Source: Lamellibrachia columna
Lineage: Eukaryota; Annelida; Polychaeta; Sabellida; Siboglinidae
Length of the DNA stretch: 64,000 nt
Direction: 5' to 3'
Assembly (NCBI GenBank): GCA_963662155.1
Contig: OY759273.1
Location: forward strand, 28,991,544-29,055,543
Shown: positions 1 through 11,309 of the stretch, in pieces
Numbering within the stretch: the stretch's first letter is position 1
Layout of the letters: each line of letters starts with the position of its first letter
The notes under the pieces: model-generated
What the model was told of the DNA's origin: nothing
The model's database searches: none
Seen by the model: the letters and a program-made list of their open reading frames with translations, nothing else
Translations under genes and position numbers: made by a program

Positions 1-98
1 TTAATGAAGTCGTTTTCGCTCTTCTGCAGAATATCCAGCAGGTTGTTGCCGAGACGGTCTCGGTTCTTCTCCAGAAAGTTGCTCGCGTTGTACAGAAC
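1..98 (-). CDS. Gene B exon 12 (partial, cut by the window edge)
   Basis: Starts after TTTCTCAG in phase 0 and encodes [20 protein letters not shown] followed by [12 protein letters not shown]. This matches the myosin sequence VxYxxxGFLEKNRDxLxxdLxxLL. The exon continues left of the window. Confidence 0.92.
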
Positions 99-3000
99 CT
101 GAGAAACATTGAAAAACGACATCATCAACAGCTGCCGGCCTTCAATTGTTCAATCGAGACACGCGCAGGTGTAGCTTATTGTGTTTTGTTTTTGTATTAA
201 CGGTACTCGCAGCTACGAAATTCGAGAATGATTTTCGGTTTACAAATATGTATCCGATTTTAATAAATCGAATCATTGGTAGAGTTTGCTTTCTGAGACA
301 AGAGTTTTGCTCGCGTCGTCACTTAAAATAATGTTATTCTTTCCATTGCACATGAAAGCTGCTAAATAGCACATGCACCTGTTAAGATATGGTAAAACGG
401 TGAGCATTCGTTTTTATTAATATATAAGTGTCGTGTAGAGGTTCCATATTACTTCTAACGTAAGGAAATTTTTTATCCGATACAGTTTATTTCATCAAGC
501 TAGCTTTATACATGAGAGTGATAAGACTTGGACCTAGCTACGTTTGTCAGCACAGAGTCGTTGCTCTTACCCGGTCTGCGAAGTGCGTGATCACAAATGC
601 CAGTTCGTCGCCCTCTACCGCTTTGAAGCTTGGATGATCTCCTAAGTTCGTGCGCCAGGCCAGAACGAGGCTGTTATCGTTAGCACGCGGAGCTTTTGAT
701 TGGTCATCCACGATCGTGAACATATCCGGCGTTCTCTGTGTTATTATAACGACAATGTTATTACAAATGCTAATGCAAGATATATTAATTTAATTAATAA
801 TAAGAAAAGTAAGAAAAAGTAAAAGACTAATGAATTTTCCGGATGTTTGTTTGCTATGACACCATAAAGGAATTATTTAACGAACAACACACGCACGCAC
901 GTACGCACGCACATACACACACATAAAACATCTTCTCGATTTTTTTAATAAGATTAACTTGTATGGTTTCGATTGATTTCGAAATATTAGGTAATCATGG
1001 TATGTACATGCCACGTTGCTTTAAAAGTCGTTCATATGTTTATATCTCACTCTTGCCCGGAACCCAATACTTACCCCGAATGCCATCTTTTTGTGTCCGG
1101 TCGAGCCGACTCCCTCTTCCCCCAGAAACAGCCGCAAGATGTCCTCGTTGTTGCGGAACTCAATATGGCTCCAGTCAATTCCTTCCTCCTCGTAGATCGC
1201 CTGCTCCGTTTCGAAGATGAACGTGTTGAAGAAATATTGCAGCTTCTCGTTCGCCACGTTGATGCACAGCTGCTCAAAGCTGTTATCGCCGAAGTTCTCG
1301 AACCCAGACAGATCTAGGATGCCAATAGAGTTCGAGCCGCCATGACTGGAAAGTAATAATGATTACGTTTATGGAGGATGGGTAGATCGAGCGTTTGGGT
1401 GACATACAGCTACTTACTCTTGTTACATATGCAGTCATGTCATACCGTCTCCCTTTTTTGTCTTCGTCTATCCTTATGCTTGTTTCCGTCGATGTTTTTT
1501 GTTATATAGCCTCTTCTATTCCACATTTCCGCCGATGTTTTTTTTATGTAGCCTTTTCTATTCCACATTTCCGCCGATGTTTTTTTATGTAGCCTTTTCT
1601 ATTCCACATTTCCGCCGATGTTTTTGTTATGTAGCTTCTTCTATTCCACATTTCCGCCGATGTTTTTTTATGTAGCCTCTTCTATTCCACATTTCGGCCG
1701 ATGTTTTTGTTATGTAGCTTCTTCTATTCCACATTTCCGCCGATGTTTTTGTCATGTAGCCTCTTTCATTCCACATTTCCGCCGATGTTTTTGCTATGTA
1801 GCTTCTTCTATTCCACATTTCCGCCGATGTTTTTGTTACGTAGCCTCTTCCATTCCACATTTCTGCCGATGTTTTTGTTACGTAGCCTCTTCCATTCCAC
1901 ATTTCCGCCGATGTTTTGGTTATGTAGCCTCTTCTGTCACATTTCCGCCGTTGTAATCGTGTTAGTAAGTGATGTTAGTAGTGACGATTACACTACAGCT
2001 GGTTTGGTTTTACGTTCTTCTGTTGCGGTCTATGCCTTTTGCATTTTATAATTCATGGCAAAAGCATCACATTGTCGAAGATTTAGTAGTTACTCTACGA
2101 CAGCAAAGACAATATCATGTTCGGCATCGTTATCACCATGAGCGCAACCAATTGACAGAACGTAAAGTATTTGCCCTTATAACTGTTGTGAAGAAACACA
2201 AACATAAATTAATTAGATATGTAGTTGTGGCAACTAGATTACATAACATAACACATATTTGAATAAGATACAAAGTCAAAGGGACCAGAAGTTAATTTGG
2301 ATGAAAATAGGATGGACCTGTAGGTTGTCGTCTTTTTGAAATTAACTGTAGTTGCGTGGCGCTGTTCGGATTGTTGTAGCGTCTATACATTATCCAGCCC
2401 AGTTCTCGTCTGTGTCCCTGCAACTGCCTATACGTGTCGCTTACCTGCCCTGGCTGGTGTCCATCAGGTTGGAGTTGACTTGACGCACGATCCAGCCGAA
2501 GAGACGCGAGTACAGCGCCTTGGCGACAGCGTCACGTTCATCGTTGGCCTGTTCCATGGTCTTCAGGGCAACAACGTCCTCGCCTGATGGAACAGAGAAC
2601 ATCTTTGCAATATGCCCTTCACCAGTGCATGGTGAGACGATATACAACTCGGACGTCAAATAGCGAAACAGCTAGTGCTGCTCTTGAGAGGCCACTGGAT
2701 GACGCAAATAAAAAAAAATCGTCCTGAAAACATCAAGTTCTTACATAGCGCTGTATCTAGTCCTTGTGTCTGTTCAAAACGTTTTACACTTACGCTTTGG
2801 CCTTACACACACCCTGGCAGACCCGATCATTTCAACGCCAACACGATTTCTCTTGGAAGCATTCAGCCATGCTGCGCTTACTGCGCGAAGACTATTCGTT
2901 CACATAGCCACCACTGTTTATAGTGAGGTACGGCAACAAGTGGATTCGAACCCGGATTGTTTCGATTGAGAATTCGATGTTCTAATCACTACGTCACTAC

Positions 3001-6000
3001 GCTCACAACAAATCTTGCTTGTCATTGCATCATTGTGTGCAGAAAATAATGTGGTGATGGTATTAAACCAGCAACTTTCAAAGAACTAATTTACTTACCA
3101 TTCACAGGATTCGTCTTACTGATAAGACTCGTTGTTAGCTTGTTAACATCAATCGCGAGGAGATCGGCAACTGCAAACACAATGCCGCCGAATTGGCGTT
3201 AATGCAAGCTGCGCACTACTGCAGTATATGTACAGTAGAACCTTTCTTGGGAGACCACCATTCATGCCCAGTAAAAACGTCTCTCAAGGCAGGTTTGATT
3301 CAAGAGAGAGGTATTATACTATATTTCAATTCTGTAATACGACCAACAATGATTACATATTTTTCTAAAACAAAGTAATGTAGAATTAATTACTCGAATA
3401 GCAATACCGACATTTCCTCCAAAACATAGAAATTATTGTTACTAAATTTAACCGTGTATCCTACAAAATGTTGGTTTCATTTTAAGTACACAACAGCACG
3501 TGAAACAGTGGCATTCGAACATGTGTTGCTAAACTCCCGATATACAGACATCGTCAATGTAGACTGTGATATTAGCAAAATATACTGACCGATGTTGATG
3601 GGATAGTCGTCGATGATGACCACTCCATCCTCGTCTTCTTCTGGTTGAAACTCGACGTTTGTGATGAAGAGTACGGCCGCTAGGCACATATAGACGGTCG
3701 AGATGTCCTGGTGAAGGAAAACAAAATCCATCAGAAAAACGGATTAATTAAGTTAAGGTAGCAAGGTCGGGAAGGTAACACTACCTAACTTAAATATGAA
3801 TACATGTTAAAGGTCCCTCCTCAATTTTATTTTTTATTAAATTGACTGCGGATGTTACTTAATCTATTCACACACTACATATTTGGACATCGACGAACCG
3901 GATTCGCAACAGGCTAAAGCAATTGAGGATTGAAAGGTGAAAACGAATATGATGTTATGCCATAACAGGCTTGGCTTTTTTGGTCAGTTGCCCACTGGCA
4001 CAAAGTTTCAGTCAGTTGCCTACGGCCACGAAGTTTCAGTCAGTTGCACACGGGCACGAAGTTTCAGTGAATTGCCCATGGGCACGAAGTTTCAGTCAGT
4101 TGCTTATTCGTATGATTGACTTAACAAGCACTCGTTCTAACGGACACACTTCGCGACTAATAATTAGGACTACGTTGTCTAATGAATCACGTACAGCTAA
4201 CGCTGGCAACTAATGTGGCCATTAGGACTACGTTGCCTTGTGAATCACGTACAGCTAACGCTGGCAACTAATGTGGCCATTAGGACTACGTTGCCTAGTG
4301 AATCACGTGCAGCTAATGCTGGCAACTAATGTGGCCATTAGGACTACGTTGCCTTGTGAATCACGTGCAGCTAATGCTGGCAACTAATGTGGCCCCATTC
4401 ATTGAAGTGACTTTAAAAGCATGGAATTAATATATACGACGGTGAACGTACTGGATATTTGGTTGATGCGCAGCTAGTTTGTATTTCACAAGAAGATGGA
4501 GTTATGCATAGGCCATACAGTCTGCCAGCACTTGTAACCAGTTAACTATTACATGTTGTGCAGTGAGGTAAGTGGTACGTGTATTAATGAAAACATGGTA
4601 ATTCGTATTTTCACTTATGTTCTTCTGTTCTTGAATAACCCATAATAAAATTAAGTCAATATTGGACACATTCCCCCAGTCAAGTGAGCACATACGTCTC
4701 TGGTGAAGGCGACTTTGTCCATGATTTGTTCCATTTCGTTGAACATCTGTTTGCATCTCTCTCTGTCAGCTTCCCCGTAAAACACCCCTTTCTGGTTGTG
4801 ATCAGACTTGAGGATCCTGAAAATGCAAGTAGCTGGAGTCAGTCGTTTCTTTGAACCAACTTATATATGAAATGTAAGTCTGGAAACGTTGTGTATCACC
4901 TCGGTGTTCTCTTCGTTCTCGACTCTTGTAGCCATTACCTTCATCCCGTACTCCCACCGATCACAACACTCTTGTAGCCATTACCTTCATCCCGTACTCC
5001 CACCGATCACAACACTCTTGTAGCCATTACCTTCATCCCGTACTCCCACCGATCACAACACTCTTGTAGCCATTACCTTCATCCCGTACTCCCACCGATC
5101 ACAACACTCTTGTAGCCATTACCTTCATCCCGTACTCCCACCGATCACAACACTCTTGTAGCCATTACCTTCATCCCGTACTCCCACCGATCACAACACT
5201 CTTGTAGCCATTACCTTCATCCCGTACTCCCACCGATCACAACACTCTTGTAGCCATTACCTTCATCCCGTACTCCCACCGATCACAACACTCTTGTAGC
5301 CATTACCTTCATCCCGTACTCCCACCGATCACAACACTCTTGTAGCCATTACCTTCATCCCTTACTCCCACCGATCACAACACTCTTGTAGCCATTACCT
5401 TCATCCCGTACTCCCACCGATCACAACACTCTTGTAGCCATTACCTTCATCCCGTACTCCCACCGATCACAACACTCTTGTAGCCATTACCTTCATCCCG
5501 TACTCCCACCGATCACAACACTCTTGTAGCCATTACCTTCATCCCGTACTCCCACCGATCACAACACTCTTGTAGCCATTACCTTCATCCCGTACTCCCA
5601 CCGATCACAACACTCTTGTAGCCATTACCTTCATCCCGTACTCCCACCGATCACAACACTCTTGTAGCCATTACCTTCATCCCTTACTCCCACCGATCAC
5701 AACACTCTTGTAGTCATTACCTTCATCCCGTACTCCCACCGATCACAACACTCTTGTAGTCATTACCTTCATCCCGTACTCCCACCGATCACAACACTCT
5801 TGTTGCCATTACCTTCATCCCGTACTCCCACCGATCACAACACTCTTGTAGCCATTACCTTCATCCCGTACTCCCACCGATCACAACACTCTTGTAGCCA
5901 TTACCTTCATCCCGTACTCCCACCGATCACAACACTCTTGTAGTCATTACCTTCATCCCGTACTCCCACCGATCACAACACTCTTGTTGCCATTACCTTC

Positions 6001-8195
6001 ATCCCGTACTCCCACCGATCACAACACTCTTGTAGCCATTACCTTCATCCCGTACTCCCACCGATCACAACACTCTTGTAGCCATTACCTTCATCCCGTA
6101 CTCCCACCGATCACAACACTCTTGTAGCCATTACCTTCATCCCGAACTCCCACTGATCACAACACTCTTATAGCCATTACTTTCATCCCGAACTCCCACT
6201 GATCACAACACTCTTGTAGCCATTACCTTCATTCCGTACTCCCGCCGATCACAACAATAACATCGTCACCGGTTCTTCCACACTTACATACAGTATTCTA
6301 AATAATCTAAAGATACAGTGACAGACGACACTGTGTATGAGATACAAATCACCATAGACAACCCCCATAGATAGAAAACCGCCATAGTACAAAAGGCACA
6401 TGCACGTAAAACCACCATGAATATTTTTAGTAAGCCATTGATTGATTTTAAGTAACCACTAATACGTTTAGCTGAATGTTTCACAAAAATTCAATGATGT
6501 CAAGACATTATAATACACCGTAGATGAATTATGATGTCAAGACATTGTAATACACCGTAGATGAATTATGATGTCAAGACATTATAATACACCGTTGATG
6601 AATTATTCATTTGAAGATCTAAAGTGACTGTGGTCAGTATGTAAATAACAGCTGTTGATCACTATGTTCGAAGTGAGCGATAATATACGATATCATCGTC
6701 ACGAGTCATGCTTGTACGGAATGGAAGCAGCGACTACATGTTCCCTCCACACTTTCTTGTTATACGCCAGCGAGGAGACCTCAGCTGGCGGAATACCTTC
6801 ATATCTGGCGAGAATGGTGGGTATGTAAGAGCTTTCCTTTCCCGCCCATCTTTACCACTACGAGGTTGCCAGAACACCAGCTTGGAGACATGCAATCGTC
6901 TCCCTAGTACTGTGGACAATGGTGGTAGGACTCCATATAGTTGGGAGTTTGTCATATGGTCCTGCCATCTGACACCAAACACGCGCCGCAGAAGTTGGGT
7001 GTAGCATCCATTGATCCGGTCTTCGGAGGTACTGGTTGAAATCCATGCTTCTGATCCGTACAGTAGGATGTTCTCAACACATGCATTGAAGAAGATGGCC
7101 AGTTTTATGCTGACTTCCACACTTTCTCCTAGTTTGTTGCAGGCAGTCTAGGCAGTCCTTTTCCTGAGCTTGAAGTCTTTCTCTAAGATTAATTATTAAA
7201 AGTGCCCATAACAGTATTTGATACACACCACAACAATGTACTACATCCGTCACGGTATGGGAATCATATACTACTTCCGTCGTTATGACCGACCTGTGAG
7301 CCATGGGGTCCTCCAGGTAGTAGTAGCGTAGAGTATCCTCGGGCATGCCGGCGAACATGTAGTAGAAGACGTGGAAGTTGCGCTCCTGGGGCCCGAGGTG
7401 AACCACACGGGACTTCTCCAGCAGGTAGTCATGGATGCACGCTGTAAAGCAAAGTTCTACTTAGCTACGACAAGCTAAATACAGTTATCATTGTGAATTA
7501 TGCATCAATTGCAGCAAATTTAAGGCATTTCCCCGTGGTCATGGTCAGATTTTCTTAGCTTTACGATTTATGTTAAAATTAACGGCCGACACGATATCGC
7601 GTATAAAAAATTGGTCGTGTAAACACCCACACGAGACCGATTAGCGAGGCCATTTATTGGTACAATCACGAAATCTTTGGCTTAATTTTTTATTTTATCG
7701 TATATAACCTGTTGCGCCACTGTGTGGTAGCATGGGAAACCTAATGGGTAACTAAGCTTGCCCCTAAGCTTTCCCCTTTGCGAGATCCTATATACGCCAC
7801 TAGTCATTATTAAACAATTGCTACGTTAGACAAGAAGAAGATTATCCCACGTATTAAAAAACGGTCGCAATTATACTTGGTATATTTAGTTGATAAATAT
7901 TCGCTGGTGAAGAGAACAGCTATTTGCGAAATAGCGACCAATAAATGCAGTCAACAAACACGTACCGCCTTTCATCTGTCCGTTTGGATTGAAGACCAGC
8001 TCGACAAACTTGCCGAATCGACTGGAATTGTGATTCATCACTGTTTGCGCGTTACCGAAGGCTTCCAACAGTGGGTTCACCTATATACAAACATGTGATG
8101 ACATAGTATTATCGTGAAACACAAATAATAATATTGAATAAATAAAACACGATTTTTAACAACAACATAAACAACACCAACACCAACACCAACAA

Positions 8196-8293
<98 letters not shown>

Positions 8294-11200
8294 ATAAAAC
8301 GCATAATTAACAATGTATTCGAGAGGCCATACACATGTAAGAACCTACATAGTGGTATTATTATGAATACACAATGTGTTGCATTGTTAACGAATTTGAA
8401 AACGCAAAACACCTTAAACACTTTAGATTGGATAAATTAATCGAAAACGGGTACATTCCAACAACGTCGGGAAAATAACGTCACATTGTTTTGGTAAATT
8501 TTCAAACATCCTCCAGTTGTCCCGATTTCCGAGAAAAAATACCTCCCACTTCTGTCGTATTTTATTTAAACGATTCGTTTTGTTGCTTTTTATGTTCTGG
8601 GCTTTATTTATCAAATAAATCAGAGCTCTTGAATGATTCTGGTAAAGAACATTCGGTAGGCGGCGCCACCAACGGAATTTCCCGCTACTTCATTAAATGC
8701 CCTCTTGAAAGGTCTGCTATTACTGCTCTTCGCATGAACGCATGAACGCACTCACTTTGACAATTCGTTCGTGCAGATTGGACATCGTGGACTGGCAGAT
8801 GTGCGTGAGATGTTTCACAACCAGCTTCGTCGATTCCGTTTTCCCGGCGCCGGATTCGCCGCTTATCAAAATGACTTGATTGGTGTGGGAGTCGCTCATT
8901 CGGCGATAGGCGTGATCAACTGTCCAGTAGATGTGTGGCTCAAGATCGCTGCGCTGATTCACATACTTGTACATCTCGTGAAACTGTAACAGGAGGATGC
9001 GTCGATGAATCTACCAGTTACAGATAAGTGAACGCACATTCACGGCGGCCATTTTGTACTGCAGCCATGACGCAGCGGGGAGATTGCTACTGCACTGCAT
9101 GTAAACATTAGGAGTGATACATGGCTTGAACATGTAAACATTAGGAGTGATACATGGATTGAACATGTAAACATTAGGAGTGATACATGGATTGAACATG
9201 TAAACATTAGGAGTGATACATGGATTGAACATGTAAACATTAGGAGTGATACATGGATTGAACATGTAAACATTAGGAGTGATACATGGCTTGAACATGT
9301 AAACATTAGGAGTGATACATGGATTGAACATGTAAACATTAGGAGTGATACATGGATTGAACATGTAAACATTAGGAGTGATACATGGATTGAACATGTA
9401 AACATTAGGAGTGATACATGGATTGAACATGTAAACATTAGGAGTGATACATGGATTGAACATGTAAACATTAGGAGTGATACATGGATTGAACATGTAA
9501 ACATTAGGAGTAATACATGGATTGAACATGTAAACATTAGGAGTGATACATGGGTTGAACATGTAAACATTAGCAGTGATACATGGATTGAACATGTAAA
9601 CATTAGGAGTGATGCATGGATTGAACATGTAAACATTAGGAGTGTAATAACTAATAAACTTACGACTACAAACTTAGAGCATCAAATAATTATCCGAAGT
9701 CTTCACAGTCTATGTCGCTTTATAGAAACGTGATAGAAAATAATTGTTATAAATTGTTAACAAACCGTTATATAAGTTATAAAAGGTTTGTTCCTTAAGA
9801 CAAAGTTTGTTTGTTTTTTATTTCAATTATTATATTGACAATGCATGTCTATGGGAATTCTTTCATAGTCGCGTGGTCATGCGTCTGATTTGCGATGCAT
9901 AATTATCATATTAGAATTGATTCCGACGTGACAATTATTATTTTATGGAATATGCCTATTATTACGATGTCAAGACCCGGTGTAGTAAGTTCAAAGCACT
10001 CACCCTCGAAAACACTACGATAGTGTTTTAAACGTAGGTTCAAAACACCACAGTGCCTAATTTCAAAACGGATCGGTTTTATCATAAAATCATAATAGTT
10101 TTATCATAAATTAATGTTATATAGTTTCATATTATTTTAGCATCTTGACCGTTCAAATGTGTTTTAATTGTGCTTGGGTGCAATTGATTGTTATTGATAT
10201 CGACCTATTTCCAACCTGAAAAGAAAGTGTTTAAGTGTTTGAAATATACTACAGCGGGGTTTTGAACGAAGAAATGTTTTGAATATCCTTCACCGGCGTG
10301 CGTTTTTAAATAACATTACTGTTACTTTTTTCAATTCAACAATATTATCCATAATAGAACTTTGTATTAATGTTTTTATAATATTTGTTTGGTCTATTTT
10401 GCGACCGAATCAGATCCAATCATATCACGAAATGCAATGTCTTGTGCACGGCAGTTGATTGTTTGATATGACCGGCAAAATACGATTTGTCTAAAATAGT
10501 AATTTGCATGTGTGAAAAGTGACCACTCACCCTTTCTCCGTATACATCCAATTTCTTATACGGGTTAATGACGATGAGCACATCGCCGATGTATGTCTGA
10601 AAATTATCGACATTAGAGAATAAGAATATGATATGACGAGAATAGTTGCAATACCGAAATTAACTGCTTCGATTTTTTTTTAAATAAAGACATTTACACT
10701 GATGTCGCACAATATTATCAATACAAACATTTGACAAAATATGCATAATTTGCTCAAATTTGCTAAAAGCGCTCAATTGCTTAGTTTTGTTTGAAAAAGC
10801 ATTAAAACAATGTGGTTTCATAACCAATCCAATGGTTTATGGGTGGTTGTTAAATTATAGAAAACAATCCATATTTGGTTGGGCATGTAACGAATGACTG
10901 ACATTTAAAACGATTCACCATAATTCCTAACAAGAGTGAAAGCCTGGAGATGGGATACTGACACGCCACCTAGTGAGAATATCAACATTTCACTTCAAGG
11001 TCACATGCTGGCCGTGTCAGACATTACCTGGATGACGTCATGCATGAAGCGCTCCTCCAACACGCGTAGAATGGACACCTCGTTCAAGTTTTCCATCACG
11101 GACAGGTCATGCTCTGTGTCGGGAGAACGAGACACTTGTCGTAGGTTCCCCTTCGATCTGCCAGCGAGCTGAGGTACGACGGGGGATGCATCCGTTGGGT

Positions 11201-11309
11201 CGTCGTCATCGTAGTCAGCGGCAGGCTCTTCGTCCCTTACTTCGTAGTCGACCTCAGGCTCGTCATAGTCCGGGACCGGCTCGCCCTGGAACCGGACGTT
11301 CCTGTGCAT
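1..11309 (-). CDS. Myosin motor (N-terminal part) of a probable myosin-headed chitin synthase, gene B, 3' truncated by window edge
   Basis: Spliced gene. Coding exons (minus strand, 5' to 3'): 11309-11028, 10596-10531, 8983-8756, 8080-7966, 7441-7294, 4816-4696, 3707-3590, 3170-3099, 2583-2445, 1345-1075, 735-571, 98-1. All junctions are AG/GT and phases agree throughout, giving 607 residues. Residues 1-75 are an acidic leader rich in Asp/Glu/Tyr. The motor follows, with P-loop GESGAGKT (about 158-165), switch [10 protein letters not shown] (208-216) and switch II DLSGFE (441-446). The start ATG sits in a good context (GCC before ATG) with an in-frame TGA seven codons upstream. Known: molluscan and brachiopod chitin synthases carry an N-terminal myosin head thought to couple chitin deposition to actin. 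Inferred: this is such an enzyme, because a chitin synthase lies next door on the same strand; its catalytic half would be left of the window. A plain unconventional myosin cannot be excluded. Confidence 0.88.
571..735 (-). CDS. Gene B exon 11
   Basis: A 165-base, phase 0-0 exon between AACACAG and GTAAGA. It encodes [20 protein letters not shown], then [20 protein letters not shown]. It corresponds to the myosin region LLDEExxxPxxTD through FxIxHYAGxV, with the last motif read as FVITHFADR. Confidence 0.88.
1075..1345 (-). CDS. Gene B exon 10: switch II and relay exon
   Basis: A 271-base exon, phase 2 in and 0 out. It encodes [20 protein letters not shown], then [18 protein letters not shown] and [12 protein letters not shown], a textbook switch II, relay and lower-50K sequence. 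After ILRLFLG the protein diverges from ordinary myosins with about 15 extra residues ([13 protein letters not shown]) before the strong donor GTAAGT. This could be a lineage-specific loop, or an earlier donor may be used in some transcripts. Confidence 0.94.
1490..1950. repeat. Minisatellite, about 42-bp unit, 10-11 copies
   Basis: Unit contains TTCCACATTTCCGCCGATG followed by a T-run and ATGTAGCCTC. Copies differ in T-run length and single bases. It lies in the intron between gene B exons 10 and 9. Because the unit is near a multiple of three, long spurious reading frames appear on both strands. Confidence 0.95.
2445..2583 (-). CDS. Gene B exon 9
   Basis: A 139-base exon, phase 1 in and 2 out. 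The acceptor is CCATCAG at 2584-2586, chosen because it keeps phase and yields [20 protein letters not shown] followed by [17 protein letters not shown]. This is the diagnostic myosin helix (AxxxRDALAKxLYxRLFxWLVxxIN). Confidence 0.95.
2731..3005 (-). mobile_element. tRNA-derived SINE
   Basis: On the minus strand the element begins with a tRNA-like head (GTGACGTAGTGATTAGAAC, then a B-box GGGTTCGAATCC at 2943-2954). A body with GGCTGAATGCTTCC follows, and it ends GATACAGCGCTATGTAAG. The body and end recur at 17186-17495, 15392-15690 and 32455-32600, which defines a family. It lies in an intron of gene B in sense orientation. Confidence 0.8.
3099..3170 (-). CDS. Gene B exon 8
   Basis: A 72-base exon, phase 1 in and out, between TTTGCAG and GTAAGT. 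It encodes [20 protein letters not shown], matching the myosin segment AAxLLGVDxxxLxxALxxR. It is too short to be found as an ORF. Confidence 0.9.
3590..3707 (-). CDS. Gene B exon 7
   Basis: A 118-base exon, phase 0 in and 1 out (G|GTCAGT). It encodes [20 protein letters not shown] (compare myosin IFxxLAAVLHLGNIxF) followed by an acidic loop (PEEDEDG) and VIIDDYPIN. Confidence 0.92.
3980..4110. repeat. Short tandem repeat, about 28-30-bp unit, 4 copies
   Basis: Diverged units share CACGAAGTTTCAGTCAGTTG with variable filler. Intron between gene B exons 7 and 6. Confidence 0.8.
4163..4394. repeat. Minisatellite, 58-bp unit, 4 copies
   Basis: Unit contains GTGGCCATTAGGACTACGTT and ends GGCAACTAAT. 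Copies differ at only a few positions (TACAGCTAACG versus TGCAGCTAATG). Intron of gene B, directly after the shorter array. Confidence 0.93.
4696..4816 (-). CDS. Gene B exon 6
   Basis: A 121-base exon, phase 2 in and 0 out, between TTTTCAG and GAC|GTATGT. It encodes a Lys/Asp loop and then [20 protein letters not shown], matching the motor helix that usually begins D..x.F..t..AM. It lies left of a large intron holding the 46-bp array and a LINE scrap. Confidence 0.88.
4923..6256. repeat. Minisatellite, 46-bp unit, about 29 copies
   Basis: Unit reads CTCTTGTAGCCATTACCTTC, then ATCCCGTACTCCCACCGATC, then ACAACA. Almost all copies are identical; variants (TAGTCATT, TTGCCATT, CCCTTACT) recur in blocks, suggesting multi-unit duplication. 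The last few copies are the most diverged. It fills most of the intron between gene B exons 6 and 5, starting about 110 bases upstream of the exon 6 acceptor. Confidence 0.98.
6496..6606. repeat. Tandem repeat, 37-bp unit, 3 copies
   Basis: Unit GATGTCAAGACATTATAATA followed by CACCGTAGATGAATTAT, with one or two differences per copy. Same intron of gene B as the 46-bp array. Confidence 0.92.
6734..7120 (-). pseudogene. LINE (RTE-like) reverse transcriptase C-terminal remnant
   Basis: Translation on the minus strand includes [40 protein letters not shown] and [14 protein letters not shown]. This matches the C-terminal part of RTE-type non-LTR retrotransposon polyproteins (LYGSETWTL..., RLDGCYTRMLR..., NxxLYG.LPP). 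No catalytic domain or start is present. Only this tail remains, in an intron of gene B and on the gene's own strand. Confidence 0.8.
7294..7441 (-). CDS. Gene B exon 5
   Basis: A 148-base exon, phase 1 in and 2 out. It encodes [13 protein letters not shown], then [13 protein letters not shown] and a loop with LRYYYLEDP. These are the classic myosin motifs after switch I ([12 protein letters not shown] and ERNYHIFYxLxAG). Confidence 0.94.
7690..7806. mobile_element. Short non-autonomous DNA element fragment related to the MITE at 32039
   Basis: Contains GTGGTAGCATGGGAAAC, CTAAGCTTGCCCC and ends TATACGCCACT. The same blocks occur in order in the element at 32039-32205 (GGTAGCATGACAAAC, CTAAGCTTGGCCC, AATAAGCCACTG). 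Gene B intron. The left terminus is not clear. Confidence 0.5.
7966..8080 (-). CDS. Gene B exon 4: switch I exon
   Basis: A 115-base exon, phase 0 in and phase 1 out (G|GTACGT). It encodes [12 protein letters not shown] followed by switch I as [10 protein letters not shown] and the strand FNPNGQMKG. The middle Asn of the usual NNNSSRFGK is His here. Confidence 0.94.
8165..8293. repeat. Trinucleotide microsatellite (CAA/CAC then CAG)n
   Basis: About 40 triplets, first CAACAC-type and then nearly pure CAG, in the intron between gene B exons 4 and 3. It ends about 460 bases from exon 3. Its poly-Ala and poly-Leu frames are artefacts of the repeat. Confidence 0.97.
8756..8983 (-). CDS. Gene B exon 3: P-loop exon
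   Basis: A 228-base, phase 0-0 exon from GTTACAG to AAA|GTGAGT. It contains the preceding motor helix ([16 protein letters not shown]) and the complete nucleotide-binding loop [11 protein letters not shown], followed by [10 protein letters not shown]. The P-loop is intact, so nucleotide binding is expected. Confidence 0.95.
9097..9645. repeat. Minisatellite, 33-bp unit, about 17 copies
   Basis: Unit CATGTAAACATTAGGAGTGA followed by TACATGGATTGAA. Only scattered substitutions occur (GGCTTG, GGGTTG, AGCAGTG). It starts about 110 bases upstream of the gene B exon 3 acceptor. A 33-bp period keeps frames open, producing two roughly 200-residue spurious ORFs. Confidence 0.98.
9650..10520. other. 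Intron sequence without recognisable features
   Basis: AT-rich intron between the 33-bp array and gene B exon 2. A small perfect hairpin (AAAACACTA, spacer CGA, TAGTGTTTT) lies near 10009-10029. No coding similarity or element ends were seen. Confidence 0.6.
10531..10596 (-). CDS. Gene B exon 2
   Basis: A 66-base, phase 0-0 exon between TTTTCAG and GTGAGT. It encodes [20 protein letters not shown], the conserved myosin strand that normally reads TYxGxxLxxVNPYK. It is too short to appear as a long ORF and was found by reading across the splice sites. Confidence 0.9.
11028..11309 (-). CDS. Gene B coding exon 1: start codon and acidic leader
   Basis: Ninety-four residues beginning [11 protein letters not shown] strongly acidic stretch with [10 protein letters not shown] and DYDDDD is followed by the start of the motor ([20 protein letters not shown]), matching the conserved myosin entry region. 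It ends CAG|GTAATG in phase 0. A possible 5' UTR acceptor (TTTCAG) lies 22 bases upstream of the ATG at 11332-11333, so a non-coding first exon is likely further right. Confidence 0.85.

Noticed and set aside
2936..3000. Possible tRNA gene (minus strand) from its good B-box
   Set aside because: It cannot form a full cloverleaf, and it is joined to a body shared with other dispersed copies, so it is a SINE head.
4923..6256. CRISPR-like regular repeats
   Set aside because: Units are contiguous 46-bp tandem copies without unique spacers, and the genome is eukaryotic.
8077..8421. Poly-Ala and poly-Leu frames
   Set aside because: Direct translation of the CAG microsatellite; the segment overlaps an intron of the motor gene.
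9011..9636. Two reading frames of about 200 residues with 11-residue repeats
   Set aside because: They exist only because the 33-bp minisatellite unit lacks stops in two frames. They lie inside an intron of gene B and end where the array ends.
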